A stretch of DNA of 34,949 nucleotides from Psychrobacter sp. (GTDB lineage: Bacteria > Pseudomonadota > Gammaproteobacteria > Pseudomonadales > Moraxellaceae). The stretch is taken from positions 22,564-57,512 of the forward strand of contig NZ_JAGLBC010000002.1 of the NCBI RefSeq assembly GCF_018260395.1. The letters are read 5' to 3'. This document shows, one piece after another, positions 9,039 through 18,229 of this stretch; within the stretch, counting starts at the first letter, position 1, and the number at the start of each line of letters is the position of its first letter. Both the position numbers and the translations under genes were made by a program. The notes under the pieces were generated by a model. The model did no database searches. It saw nothing but the letters and a program-made list of their open reading frames with translations, and was not told the DNA's origin.

Positions 9039-9653
9039 ATGATTGATCCTAAAGATATTCCTGATAGCCAACTCGTGTTATATGCTGATGATGGTTATGA
9101 TAGCCATGTTATTCGGCTATTATTAGCAGAAAAAAAGGTAAATTATTATTTATCTTTACATGATAGTGAGCGACCTGAAGATTTGCGTCAGCTTAACCCG
9201 TATAATACCATTCCAGTTTTGGTACATCGTGATTTTAGCTTGTATGAGCTTAATGTCATTTTTGAATACTTAGAAGACAGATATCATGGTCATAAGTTAT
9301 TGCCCGATACCCCTAAGCAAAAGGCGCTTCAGCGACAGTTGGCTTGGCGTATCCAAAACGATTGGTTAAAACTGGGTCGCATACTTTTAACTCATAAAGA
9401 TAGTTTAAACGTACAGCAAGCTAATATCGCTCGCCACAAGCTATCAGATGCACTGGTGACTTTGTCTCCAGTATTTGGTAACAGCAATTATTTTATGACA
9501 GATGAGTTTGGATGGTGTGACGTATTGCTAGGCGCAATGTTATATCGTCTAGATGAAATGAAAATTGAGTTGCCTACACATTTATGTCGACCGCTTATAG
9601 AGTATCAAAAACGTATTTTTGAACGAGAAAGCTTTTTGAAATCTATCAACTGA
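9039..9653 (+). CDS. sspA: Stringent starvation protein A (GST-fold)
   Basis: 204 aa; 'LVLYADDGYDSHVIRLLLAEKKVNY', 'LNPYNTIPVLVHRDFSLYELNVIFEYLEDRY'; followed by sspB. Confidence 0.9.
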   Translation: MIDPKDIPDSQLVLYADDGYDSHVIRLLLAEKKVNYYLSLHDSERPEDLRQLNPYNTIPVLVHRDFSLYELNVIFEYLEDRYHGHKLLPDTPKQKALQRQLAWRIQNDWLKLGRILLTHKDSLNVQQANIARHKLSDALVTLSPVFGNSNYFMTDEFGWCDVLLGAMLYRLDEMKIELPTHLCRPLIEYQKRIFERESFLKSIN

Positions 9654-9734
9654 TTTTTATAATAACGCTTATGGTAAAAGTATAACTTTGAAGATTATAA
9701 GACTACGATTCATTAAAAATTTATAGAGGGTACT

Positions 9735-10166
9735 ATGACCGAAGAATTACAGCTAACACCTACTCGTCCTTATATGATTAGAGCATTTTATGAATGGTTA
9801 GAAGACAATGCATTGACACCTTACTTATTGGTAGATGCTACTCAAGATAATTTAGTCATACCAACTGAGCATGTTCAAAATGGTCAAATTGTTTTGAATA
9901 TCGCAAGTCAAGCCACTGGCAACCTTAACATTAATAATGATTACATCAATTTTAATGCAAGATTTGGCGGGGTATCTCGCGAACTATGGATACCTATGCA
10001 AGCTGTCATGGCTTTGTTTGCTAAAGAAAATCAGTCTATAGCTATGCCATTTGATCCATCAGAATATGATAATTTTATAGCTGAAGAGTCAGAAACACAT
10101 AAAGCTACACCAAAAGTGGATACAGTTGAGCGGGCAAAAAAGGCAGGTCTAAAAATACTTAAATAA
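9735..10166 (+). CDS. sspB: ClpXP protease specificity-enhancing factor SspB
   Basis: 143 aa; 'TPTRPYMIRAFYEWLEDNALTPYLLVDA', 'INFNARFGGVSRELWIPMQAVMALFAKENQ'. Confidence 0.95.
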   Translation: MTEELQLTPTRPYMIRAFYEWLEDNALTPYLLVDATQDNLVIPTEHVQNGQIVLNIASQATGNLNINNDYINFNARFGGVSRELWIPMQAVMALFAKENQSIAMPFDPSEYDNFIAEESETHKATPKVDTVERAKKAGLKILK

Positions 10167-10226
10167 TGAAATATAGCGATACGTTAAGCTATCTCAAAAG
10201 TTATATCTATTGATATATCAACCTAT

Positions 10227-10256
10227 GTTATTTAATTAATTGTTATTTAATTAACT
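10227..10256. repeat. 15-nt AT-rich direct duplication (2 copies)
   Basis: gttatttaattaatt gttatttaattaact. Confidence 0.8.
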
Positions 10257-10373
10257 GTTAATTCAGCTATTAAAGATATAGATATTACTAATTTAGCTAT
10301 AAACATAATAACCATTAAAATCAAAGCCATTAAAACTGTATCCATTATTTTTGAAGTAACCACTAATACTATT

Positions 10374-10399
10374 AAGGTCTCTTTTTGAGGCCTTTTATT
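10374..10399 (+). terminator. Candidate rho-independent terminator after sspAB
   Basis: aaggtctc ttttt gaggcctt followed by ttattt. Confidence 0.6.
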
Positions 10400-10465
10400 T
10401 GTAATTATAAATGTTGTATTAAGCAACCTTATAACCGCCCTATTAACTAATTATGTGATGATGTC

Positions 10466-11101
10466 ATGCCAAATTACTTTATCAATCCGGATATGCTAAT
10501 TTATATATTTGATATTATCGGTGTCATTGCTTGTGCTATCGCAGGAACTTTACTAGCTCAGCATAAAGGATTTGATATTGCGGGTTGTATTTTGGTTTCA
10601 ATGGCCAACGCCATTGGCGGCGGTACCATCCGCGATGTTGTTTTGGACCGACACCCCTTATTTTGGATGACTGACCTCAATTACGTTATAGTAATCACCA
10701 TTACTTCTCTAGCTTTGCAAATATTCTTTCATCTATATCATAAGATAGATACTGCGGTTAAATTATTTGATGCCATTGGCCTAGCTGCCTTTAGTGTCAT
10801 AGGTTTAAAAGTAGCTTTATCTCAAGGTGTAGCTCCTGCGATTGCCATTCTAATGGCTGTTTGTACCGCTATTGTAGGTGGCTTGGTTAGAGATATTATC
10901 TGTAATGAAATACCGCTAGTGTTGCAAAAAGAGATTTATATTACGGCCAGTGTGATTGGTTCTTGTTTCTACCTTGCCCTCGATGCACTAGGGTTACATA
11001 CCGGGATAAATGATTTAATCACTTTAGCTGTAATTTTCTTAGTGCGAGTAATGGCTTTAAGGTTTGATTGGCACCTACCTTCTATTCGTCTAGTAAATTA
11101 A
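10466..11101 (+). CDS. TRIC / UPF0126 family membrane protein (YadS/YicG-like)
   Basis: Duplicated motifs 'FDIAGCILVSMANAIGGGTIRDVVLDRHPLFW' and 'AILMAVCTAIVGGLVRDIICNEIPLVL'. Confidence 0.9.
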   Translation: MPNYFINPDMLIYIFDIIGVIACAIAGTLLAQHKGFDIAGCILVSMANAIGGGTIRDVVLDRHPLFWMTDLNYVIVITITSLALQIFFHLYHKIDTAVKLFDAIGLAAFSVIGLKVALSQGVAPAIAILMAVCTAIVGGLVRDIICNEIPLVLQKEIYITASVIGSCFYLALDALGLHTGINDLITLAVIFLVRVMALRFDWHLPSIRLVN

Positions 11102-11107
11102 ATAAGT

Positions 11108-11134
11108 AAGCCTAAACTTTCGTTTAGGCTTTAA
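11108..11134 (+). terminator. Candidate terminator (possibly bidirectional)
   Basis: aagcctaaac tttc gtttaggctt; short T-run only. Confidence 0.5.
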
Positions 11135-11184
11135 AATATGATTATTGAATAAAGAATTTAATTGAATCTATTTAGTAAAGATAT

Positions 11185-13035
11185 TTAAGGAGTTATTTCA
11201 GTTACTGCGAGATCTTTGATCATTAATTGAATATTTTGATTACCATTCCAATCATTAATATTTAGCTCAAAAAGCAAATGAACCTGTTTGGCTCTATAAT
11301 CCCATTTATCGCTATCGTAGTTGAACCAAATAGCATCTACTGGATACATAACATTGGGATATTTTAATGAAAGTTTTAGGTGTTTATCTTTTAATATTTT
11401 AGCGCCTAAAACTTCAAACAGCCCATCAAATTGCGGTGCTACGAAGCCATGACCCCAAATATAACTGTGGTTTAATTGTTCCACAAATTGCAGACTAAAA
11501 TCTTGTGCAGAAAGTTCGCCATCGGTAAATTGAATTTCTTCAAATAACGAAGGATCTAAGCTCTGCATTAAGTCTTCAAAGGATTTGGCAAAAGCTTCAA
11601 AATTCTTTTTTTGAATAGTTAGACCTGCTGCCATAGCATGACCACCAAAATGAGTTATCAGTTCAGGGTTACTTTCAGCTATGCTCTCTATGGCATCTCT
11701 TATATGAATGCCAGGAATCGATCGTGCCGAGCCCTTAATTGCGTCTAACGGGCCAACATTGGTCTCATTAGCAGGGGCAAAGACGATTGATGGCCGATAA
11801 TGTGTTTCTTTTAGCCGTCCAGCGACAATACCAATCACGCCTTGATGCCAATCATCTTGATATAAAATTAAACTGCGTAATCCGCTAGGCTTTGTTGTCT
11901 TTTCAACCGAATAGGTCTGGATTAAATCCCCTTCTTCTGAGCTAATTTCACTACCATGAGCTTCAGTAGTTAATTGTAGTGTATCAGTCTCAGCCTGTTG
12001 CAGTTGACGCAAGATTTCATCCGCTTGCTCACGCATTCCCCCTTCTACATATCGGCGTTCTTTATTCAGCTTATCAAGTTCATAAGCTAAACTTTTGGCC
12101 TGCTGCATATCATCAGCTAACAAACATTCTATGCCGATACGCATATTATCCATACGCCCTGCAGCATTGATACGAGGACCAATGACAAAGCCAAAATCTT
12201 GGACATTCATTTTTTGAGGATCACGTCCAGCAAGCTCAAGCAGCGCTAAGATACCTAGGCAGCAGCGTCCTTCTCTAATGGCAGCAAGCCCATGCGTCAC
12301 AAGCGTCCTATTGTTATGGTCTAACACCCCAACATCAGCAATAGTGCCTAAAGCAACCAAATCTAAATAACGACTAACTTGAACACTTAAACGACCTGCT
12401 TCACGTCGAAATTTGGACAATCGACCCAATAGATAAAAGGCCACGCCAACCCCTACTAATGCTTTGCTATCGAACTCGCACTGCAATTGATTGGGATTAA
12501 CTACCGCTTGTGCCTTAGGTGTAGGCTTAGTGGTTAAATGATGATCAGTAATGACCACCGTAATATTATTTTCATTGGCTTTAGCAACACCCTCATGACT
12601 TGAAATACCATTATCAACAGTCACAATAACTTCAGGAGAAAATTGATCAATGCCCAATTGAACGATTTCAGGCGTTAATCCATAACCATACTTAAAGCGG
12701 TCTGGCACCACGAAATCAACTTTAGCGCCCATTTCAGTTAATACTCGCATCATTAATGCCGTACTGGTTGCCCCGTCACAATCGAAGTCTCCTATAATTA
12801 AGATGCGTTTTTGCTTTTCTATCGCCTCATCTAATATTTTTACCGCTTCATCGATATCTTTTAATCCATCGGCTGGCAATAAGTTTGATAATCGGTAATC
12901 AAGCGCCGAGGTGTTTTTGATACCACGCGCTAGTAATAATCGGGTTAAAGTTGGTGAGACTTGGTATAGACTTTTGAGGCTATCAGGTAAATCATTTGGC
13001 AATGTACCAGTAAAACGGGGGGTTAAAGTCAACAT
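11185..13035 (-). CDS. recJ: Single-stranded-DNA-specific exonuclease RecJ
   Basis: 'IGDFDCDGATSTALM' (DHH family), 'TDHHLT', 'GPRINAAGRM', 'SIPGIHIRDAI', 'HFGGHAMAAGLT'. Confidence 0.96.
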   Translation of the reverse strand: MLTLTPRFTGTLPNDLPDSLKSLYQVSPTLTRLLLARGIKNTSALDYRLSNLLPADGLKDIDEAVKILDEAIEKQKRILIIGDFDCDGATSTALMMRVLTEMGAKVDFVVPDRFKYGYGLTPEIVQLGIDQFSPEVIVTVDNGISSHEGVAKANENNITVVITDHHLTTKPTPKAQAVVNPNQLQCEFDSKALVGVGVAFYLLGRLSKFRREAGRLSVQVSRYLDLVALGTIADVGVLDHNNRTLVTHGLAAIREGRCCLGILALLELAGRDPQKMNVQDFGFVIGPRINAAGRMDNMRIGIECLLADDMQQAKSLAYELDKLNKERRYVEGGMREQADEILRQLQQAETDTLQLTTEAHGSEISSEEGDLIQTYSVEKTTKPSGLRSLILYQDDWHQGVIGIVAGRLKETHYRPSIVFAPANETNVGPLDAIKGSARSIPGIHIRDAIESIAESNPELITHFGGHAMAAGLTIQKKNFEAFAKSFEDLMQSLDPSLFEEIQFTDGELSAQDFSLQFVEQLNHSYIWGHGFVAPQFDGLFEVLGAKILKDKHLKLSLKYPNVMYPVDAIWFNYDSDKWDYRAKQVHLLFELNINDWNGNQNIQLMIKDLAVTEITP

Positions 13036-13331
13036 ATTTTGATAATTATCTTATGTAAGCAAATTGAAGGATAGAAAATTTTATAAAATATTCTTAGGTT
13101 TAGCATAATGTTGAAATAAATCAATATAATTTCTACAGAATTAACGCTGTAAACAGTTGGAGATACAAACGATAACTTGTATCAAATTTTGAAATCTTTA
13201 AAATTCGTGATATGAACATGATTACTGAGAAAACTATGTTTAGCGATATAACCAAGTTGATTGAATTTATAACTTAATATTTGAATCAGCGTATTTATTA
13301 TATAGCTTTATTTGAATACTATTTGCAATTT

Positions 13332-13349
13332 AAAGCACAATTGTGCTTT
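13332..13349. repeat. Perfect 18-bp palindrome in the recJ / DUF697-like divergent intergenic region
   Basis: aaagcacaa|ttgtgcttt. Confidence 0.9.
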
Positions 13350-13387
13350 TACAAAACCTATTTAATTAATTTATTTGAGGATGCTTC

Positions 13388-13903
13388 ATGATAACTCTTC
13401 CTGCAACTGAAAAACTACCTGAGTCAATTGACCCAAGTTTAAATCTAGACAAAATAAAAAAAGAGTGTGAGCAATTGGTAAAAAAACGGGCTAGGTTCTC
13501 TGCAGGGGCTGCTATTATACCAGTTCCCTTCGTTGACATGGCTATTGATGCTGGCATGCTGACTCAATTGTTACCTGAGATAAGTGCTCGTTTTGGCCTT
13601 ATTCCACAACCTGAAGCTGCTATTGACTTAGATTCCAAAGAAGTTCATTGGAATGAGATGAAAAATCGTGCGGTAGATTTTGCTGGTCTTATGGCAACTC
13701 GCGGTGTGCTCAAAAAAACTGTTCAAGGTTATGGTGGCCGTATAGTTGCGAAACAGGTAACTAAATTTGTGCCACTTGGAGGCCAAATGGTTGCAGCGAC
13801 AATGGGTTATATGATTTTCAAAAAAATAGCTACTGAGCATATTAATGAGTGCTACAACTTGGCAAAAAGCTTACAGCAGAAACAACATAGTGGCAATGTC
13901 TAA
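13388..13903 (+). CDS. Small hydrophobic protein with DUF697 (YcjF C-terminal)-like features, no GTPase domain
   Basis: 171 aa; 'SAGAAIIPVPFVDMAIDAGMLTQLLPEISARFG' and 'VAKQVTKFVPLGGQMVAATMGYMIFKKIA' resemble the DUF697 pattern. Start supported by 'gagg' upstream of the ATG. Confidence 0.55.
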   Translation: MITLPATEKLPESIDPSLNLDKIKKECEQLVKKRARFSAGAAIIPVPFVDMAIDAGMLTQLLPEISARFGLIPQPEAAIDLDSKEVHWNEMKNRAVDFAGLMATRGVLKKTVQGYGGRIVAKQVTKFVPLGGQMVAATMGYMIFKKIATEHINECYNLAKSLQQKQHSGNV

Positions 13904-14034
13904 TTAGTCTTGGCAATGATATTGGTATCAGCAATATTTATATTAATATCAGTTCTAATTGTAGCGATACTTAATTTTCATTAAAATTTAATCAGCCTAA
14001 TTTTCTTTAAATATCAAACTTATAAACCAAACTG

Positions 14035-14068
14035 AAGCCTCCATAATCTTTGGGGGCTTTGTTTTGTA
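14035..14068 (+). terminator. Candidate terminator after the DUF697-like gene
   Basis: aagcctcc ataatcttt gggggctt tgtttt (one G-U pair). Confidence 0.6.
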
Positions 14069-14190
14069 AAACACGTTGAATTAAGACGTTAGAACTTAAA
14101 AGACTTAAAAACTTAATTTTATCAAAAAACTTAATTTTACCTAGTCCAAGTCCATACTTTTATGCAGCTATAAACCATACTATCAATAAC

Positions 14191-15804
14191 TTAAAATATA
14201 GTCGTCAGTATCAAGTAACTGACCATAGACATGAATGCCGCCGCTGGTAAAGTTATTACCCATGCCAAACCAATCGGCTTCATTAAAGCCCAGTTAGTAT
14301 TTTTATTGACCATACCTATTCCCAATACCGCTCCTACCAAAACATGCGTACTAGAGACTGGCAAACCCAATATAGATGCTCCCATAACCACTGCAGCTGC
14401 GGACAACTCTGCTGAGAACCCAGAAGCTGGATGCATTTGTGCTAAATTAGTACCGACAGTTTGGATAACCTCTTTACCAATAAACCATAGACCAACGATC
14501 AAAGCCACACCAAAAGTCACCATGACAGGCGCTGGCACAGTCGCTTCACTAGCAATGGCATTGGTGCGAATAACATCCATAATGGCAACAAATGGACCTA
14601 CAGCATTAGCAATATCGTTAGCACCGTGACTAAAAGCAAAACCTGCCGCTGTAAACACTTGCATCCAGCTAAATAGAACAAAGGTTGCACGTGATAGATC
14701 TTCTTTGTTTTTACCTTTAATACTCTTAGTATAGATAAAGGTAGTCAACCAAATTAAGGCACCAACCATAATCATTAATAAGAAGCCATGCAATGAGGTA
14801 AAGGTCAGTTTGACATTACTTAAACCCTTAAAAACCACCATAGCGGTCATAACCACGCCACCGAAAGCAGCAATTAAAGGTACCCAATTTCGTAAGGCTC
14901 TTAAGGTATCGATACTGGCTCTTTCACGCTCAATATCATAAAGCTCTTGATAATAATCGGTTTCTAAATCTTCTCTTTGGGTATCTTCATCTTTAAAGAT
15001 TTCTTGGTCACGTATCATTTTTGATGTATAAGAAATTTGCAAAGATTCAGCCAGCTCGTTTAACCAATCTTTATGACGCTTCTTAAGGGCTTTTTTAAAC
15101 AGTTTTAGTTCACTTAAGCGCTCTTCAACAAGGTCATTGTAATTTAAAATATGAAACTTGATCTGACCGTATATAAAATAAGCCAATAAGCCGCCTAACA
15201 TAGTAGAGATAACCCAAGACAGGGCAATCTCAGCGATTTGGTCCCACTGAACTGTAGATAGTGCCGTTTGCGTGCCGCCTATTTGAATACCCATTACGAT
15301 CGAACTACCTACCACACCACCTATAATCGAGTGCGTGGTAGAGACTGGCAAACCTTTTTTAGTAGCGAATAACAACCATAATGCAGCTGCAATAAGAGCT
15401 GATAACATGACATAGATAAATAGATTTGGTGTAACCGCAGGACCCAAAGAATTTAGATCAACAATCCCTTTACGAATAGTGTCCGTTACCTCTCCACCAG
15501 CAATAACTGCACCTGATACTTCAAAAATTGCAGCCACAGCTAAGGCTTGTGGAATAGTAAGCGTTCCCGCCCCAACTGATGTACCAAATGAATTTGCCAC
15601 ATCATTACCGCCAATATTAAAGGCCATAAAAAGACCAAATAAAGTGGCGACAATAAGCAAAGATGTTTGATGATGGTTGGTATACTTTAGACCCCACCAA
15701 ATGAAATAGGCAGTAATGATTAAAAACAAAAGACCAAATATAAAGTTAGCCTTTGACGATCCCTGAAATTGGCTACTATTGGGTGTACTTGAGGGTTGAA
15801 ACAT
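14191..15804 (-). CDS. Inorganic phosphate transporter, PiT family
   Basis: 'FMAFNIGGNDVANSFGTSVGAGTLT' and 'GFAFSHGANDIANAVGPFVAI', 'LPVSTTHSIIGGVVG' and 'LPVSSTHVLVGAVLGIG' signature pairs; large central cytoplasmic segment. Confidence 0.95.
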   Translation of the reverse strand: MFQPSSTPNSSQFQGSSKANFIFGLLFLIITAYFIWWGLKYTNHHQTSLLIVATLFGLFMAFNIGGNDVANSFGTSVGAGTLTIPQALAVAAIFEVSGAVIAGGEVTDTIRKGIVDLNSLGPAVTPNLFIYVMLSALIAAALWLLFATKKGLPVSTTHSIIGGVVGSSIVMGIQIGGTQTALSTVQWDQIAEIALSWVISTMLGGLLAYFIYGQIKFHILNYNDLVEERLSELKLFKKALKKRHKDWLNELAESLQISYTSKMIRDQEIFKDEDTQREDLETDYYQELYDIERERASIDTLRALRNWVPLIAAFGGVVMTAMVVFKGLSNVKLTFTSLHGFLLMIMVGALIWLTTFIYTKSIKGKNKEDLSRATFVLFSWMQVFTAAGFAFSHGANDIANAVGPFVAIMDVIRTNAIASEATVPAPVMVTFGVALIVGLWFIGKEVIQTVGTNLAQMHPASGFSAELSAAAVVMGASILGLPVSSTHVLVGAVLGIGMVNKNTNWALMKPIGLAWVITLPAAAFMSMVSYLILTTIF

Positions 15805-15906
15805 GATTATTATTGCCTAGCGTAGATGGTAATATAAAAACCCGCGAAATCGGGGCTTCAATGAGTGAATACAAGTCCATTTGATTGTGACAATTAATAA
15901 AATAGA

Positions 15907-15930
15907 AAAACATGCAAAGATGCATGTTTT
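15907..15930 (-). terminator. Candidate terminator after pap (minus strand)
   Basis: aaaacatgca aaga tgcatgtttt; on the minus strand followed by a T-rich run. Confidence 0.5.
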
Positions 15931-16035
15931 AAATAAGACTAGCGAGATAAATTTGCAAGCTTTTATGCCAGCAAATAAAATCTCATTACATTATACCTTT
16001 GTTAAATAAAACTTAAAACCGTCGTTTTTTTTAAT

Positions 16036-17718
16036 CTAAACCTCAATCACCTTTTCAAGCTGAGCAATGGCATGATCTAACACTGCCAATCTTGCCGTAC
16101 GCTTATCATTGGTAGCGACAACATGCCAAGGCGCATGTTTAGTACTAGTACGTGCCAGCATATCTGCCGCTGCTTGTACATAGTTATGCCACTTGTCTCG
16201 ATTGCGCCAGTCATCATCTGTGATCTTAAACTGTTTATGCGGTGTTTCTTGTCTTTCCTCAAAACGCTCTAATTGCTCCTGCTTATCTATAGCCAACCAG
16301 TATTTAATAATAATGGTGCCTTTTTCAGTTAAGTCTCGCTCCATGCGGTTAATTTCTTTATAAGCACGTTGCCAAGCCGCTTCACTAGCAAATCCTTCAA
16401 TGCGCTCAACCAATACTCGACCGTACCAAGTTCTATCAAAAATAGCTATTCGGCTTAGACGCTCTTCTTTTAGATTGGGTGAGAATTCAGGCAAACGTCT
16501 CCAGAATCGCCAAAGATAAGGGTGTTGCAATTCAATTTGATCAGGTGCGGCAATATTATATATTTGGTATTCACGCGGGTCTAAAGGCGCAACCAATCGT
16601 TTAATAGCCCCTCCTTTACCTGCTGCATCCATGCCTTCAAAAGCAAAAATAACATGATGATTCTTGGACTTGGCATCATTATCTTCATCTTTATCCTCTG
16701 TGCAAGTTTGATTTGCACGAGCACGCAATAACTCTGCTAGGCGACTTTGCTTTTTAGCCAATGATTTCTGATAATTGTTCTTGTCCATATCGGAATCATC
16801 GATATCGGTAAGTTTATCTGGGACATCTGCCCAAGAAAAGGCAGCATTGATGTTTTGACTGTTATCAGAGACCAAAGGATGCTTGCTGTCATTTTGCAAG
16901 CTGCTTAATAGGGCGTTTTGGGTGGCATGTAGCACTTCATGGCAAAACTGCAAGTTAGCTGTTTCTGAATAACCTTGGTCTTCATAATCTTCTTTTAGCG
17001 ATTTATTTATAATCTCTTCAGAATCACTACCATCAATAATGACCCAATCTTGTTGCTGACTTAAAATAATTTTGGCAATTTTATTAAATCGTTTTACTTT
17101 CTTTTTGCTTTGCCAATCCATATGATACAACCACTGTGGATCCTCTTTATCATCTTTAATACGATGCTTTAGAGTATCTTCATCAATATGGAACCAACAT
17201 TTCAAAAGTTTTGTATGGTTATTTATTAAATCAGCTTCAAACTCTGCCAATAACTTAAGCTCATGACGTAGATATATCTCCCATCGTTCAAGTTCATCAT
17301 CCTCTCGTTTTTCATTGCCCTTATCTTGCTTTATGATACGTAAAGCACCTTCTATAAGGTCTGCATACCAGTTACCAAAATAAGCCGTTATATTGCCATG
17401 ACGGGGCAACTTTTCTACATGAGATTGCCAGATAGGTTCGTATTTACTTGGTACTGTACCAATAGTCGTTTCTACATTAAGCAGCCTAGGGTCTACCCAT
17501 TGACGTAGCTGAGACACTGCCTCGCCTTTACCTGAGTATTCCATGCCATTGACCAATACTAACAGACCTGTGGCTTGGTCTTTTTGCCTTGTCTCTCGCA
17601 AAGCGTACTGAGCCTTGACCATCTCTAACCTTAACTCATCATTACTCAAATGAAACTTACTCAAAGGGTCAGCAGTAATACGCAATTCTTTAACTTCATT
17701 TTTATTATCTTTAGTCAT
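16036..17718 (-). CDS. pap: Polyphosphate:AMP phosphotransferase (two PPK2-like domains)
   Basis: 560 aa with two Walker-like modules 'LVLVNGMEYSGKGEAVSQL' and 'VIFAFEGMDAAGKGGAIKRLVAPLDPREYQ', plus 'IFDRTWYGRVLVERIEGF'. Tandem PPK2 organisation. Confidence 0.9.
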   Translation of the reverse strand: MTKDNKNEVKELRITADPLSKFHLSNDELRLEMVKAQYALRETRQKDQATGLLVLVNGMEYSGKGEAVSQLRQWVDPRLLNVETTIGTVPSKYEPIWQSHVEKLPRHGNITAYFGNWYADLIEGALRIIKQDKGNEKREDDELERWEIYLRHELKLLAEFEADLINNHTKLLKCWFHIDEDTLKHRIKDDKEDPQWLYHMDWQSKKKVKRFNKIAKIILSQQQDWVIIDGSDSEEIINKSLKEDYEDQGYSETANLQFCHEVLHATQNALLSSLQNDSKHPLVSDNSQNINAAFSWADVPDKLTDIDDSDMDKNNYQKSLAKKQSRLAELLRARANQTCTEDKDEDNDAKSKNHHVIFAFEGMDAAGKGGAIKRLVAPLDPREYQIYNIAAPDQIELQHPYLWRFWRRLPEFSPNLKEERLSRIAIFDRTWYGRVLVERIEGFASEAAWQRAYKEINRMERDLTEKGTIIIKYWLAIDKQEQLERFEERQETPHKQFKITDDDWRNRDKWHNYVQAAADMLARTSTKHAPWHVVATNDKRTARLAVLDHAIAQLEKVIEV

Positions 17719-18229
17719 TTTTTTATCCTTTAAATTAAAATCCTTAATTCGCTTATATTATTAATGAATTATTCATTTGCTGTGTCATAGTCTGTTATAA
17801 GTTCTATACAGTCAATATACTTAAGTCTTGTGTTAGGTTTTGATATTATGTGGTGCTTACATATAGTATTATCTTAATTAAATTTAGGTTTGATAAAATA
17901 AGATAATATTTGGTTTGATTTACTATTTAAGATAGCCTTTATTTTAATTAACTAATTTTTTCAACCAATGATTTTGTCAACTATAATGCATACGATAAAC
18001 ACAATGCCATACATTTATGACAGCAAAAATGGTTTGCAACATAATTCATATTTAACTCATACCAAATTAGTGGCTGAATGTTGGCAAATTAGTTAGTTTC
18101 TCAGATTTTAAGTTCTTACAATGATTATAGTGTCATCATTTTAATCTTTATTGAATAAATTTAAACCTCAAACCCTTTAAAACAAACTACTAAAAATAAA
18201 AGTTTCTAACCATAATCAGGAGTTTATTA

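Noticed and set aside
10201-10370. AT-rich repeat-like stretch between sspB and the TRIC gene
   Set aside because: Only a two-copy 15-nt duplication and low-complexity AT sequence; no support for a mobile element or ncRNA.
14107-14139. aaaaacttaatttta repeated twice with 18-nt period
   Set aside because: Short AT-rich duplication downstream of two convergent genes; no functional hint beyond slippage.
14231-14629. 132-aa plus-strand ORF antisense to the PiT transporter
   Set aside because: Complement of a strongly conserved coding region; composition (Pro/Thr/Ala-rich, no RBS) is typical of a shadow ORF.
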